A stretch of 5,285 nt of DNA from JAMCXS01 sp964459065 (lineage in GTDB: Bacteria; Acidobacteriota; Terriglobia; UBA7540). The position numbers were made by a program, and so were the translations under genes. This document shows positions 5,173-5,285 of the stretch, in pieces. The notes beneath the pieces were generated by a model. The model searched no databases and was not told the DNA's origin. It saw nothing but the letters and a program-made list of their open reading frames with translations. The stretch covers positions 1 through 5,285 of the forward strand of contig CAYWMN010000252.1 in assembly GCA_964459065.1 (NCBI GenBank), written 5' to 3'. Positions within the stretch are counted from its first letter, which is position 1. Each line of letters opens with the position of its first letter.

Positions 5173-5190
5173 AAAAAAGAATTCTTTTTT
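5173..5190. repeat. 18-bp perfect palindrome in AT-rich island
   Basis: AAAAAAGAATTCTTTTTT reads the same on both strands. It has no loop, so it is a poor terminator; an easily melted site or a protein-binding site is more plausible. It lies just to the right of the third 65-bp repeat box. Confidence 0.6.
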
Positions 5191-5285
5191 TATTTCGCTC
5201 CCTATTCCCGCCCCTGTCGCTTCCCCCGGCACGCGATTGGCCGGCCGCCAAGGTTAAAAAAGAGACTAGCATCATAGCCCTTCTT

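Larger units (their letters stand above)
4735..5285. other. 551-bp region without a convincing gene
   Basis: The left half (to about 4985) is GC-rich. It holds the bactofilin leader, its candidate promoter, and a tight hairpin GCCGGG-CAT-CCCGGC at 4859-4873 with no T-tract. The right half is strikingly AT-rich to about 5195 and carries the 65-bp spaced repeats and an 18-bp palindrome. From 5200 the sequence returns to GC-rich, including a small inverted repeat TTGGC/GCCAA at 5237-5251. Open frames here lack family resemblance and overlap the repeats. Confidence 0.6.

Noticed and set aside
5081..5275. 64-codon minus-strand frame at the right end
   Set aside because: It begins with a short hydrophobic stretch but runs straight through the repeat boxes and palindrome, has lysine/asparagine-rich low-complexity content and resembles nothing known.

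Overview
The window looks like ordinary chromosomal DNA from a GC-moderate bacterium, with coding regions richer in G+C than the AT-rich island near the right end. My best guess is Acidobacteriota. This rests on the combined gene style: a LytTR-type regulator, a stand-alone secreted TrbI/VirB10-like protein, and a bactofilin followed by a divergent methyltransferase-like protein and an unassigned secreted protein. It is inference from remembered family patterns, not from a marker gene. No transposase, phage gene, CRISPR array, tRNA or rRNA was found.

Left part (1-1500). A response regulator, cut by the window edge, reads leftward from 291. It diverges from an ADP-ribose pyrophosphatase-type Nudix hydrolase (513-1046, +). 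Next comes a compact, promoter-driven structured RNA element: a -35/-10 promoter at 1109-1136, a UUCG-capped hairpin, an A/U-rich linker, and an 11-bp GNRA-capped intrinsic terminator with a T-tract at 1193-1228. Directly after it lies a cold-shock protein gene (GTG start at 1287, end 1496). I see no other promoter for that gene, so the element is either a terminating/antiterminated leader or a small RNA of about 85 nt.

Middle part (1500-2465). A 238-bp non-coding stretch precedes an exported 235-residue protein (1735-2442, +) with a TrbI/VirB10-like beta-rich core. It converges on the leftward operon, with a small hairpin between the two.

Right part (2466-4734, - strand). A three-gene leftward cassette runs bactofilin (4734-4213), methyltransferase-like protein (4148-3435, TTG start with a strong Shine-Dalgarno), secreted protein of unknown function (3434-2466). 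The last two abut as TGA-ATG and are probably translationally coupled. The cassette plausibly joins a polymerising cytoskeletal scaffold to two uncharacterised partners, one cytoplasmic and one exported.

Right end (4735-5285). This is 551 bp without a convincing gene. A candidate bactofilin promoter sits at 4800-4829. An AT-rich island at about 4990-5195 carries three TGTTTTCAACA-like boxes at exact 65-bp steps, four copies of AGCTTCGTT and an 18-bp perfect palindrome. This organised array, the csp leader element and the bactofilin cassette are the items most worth following up.
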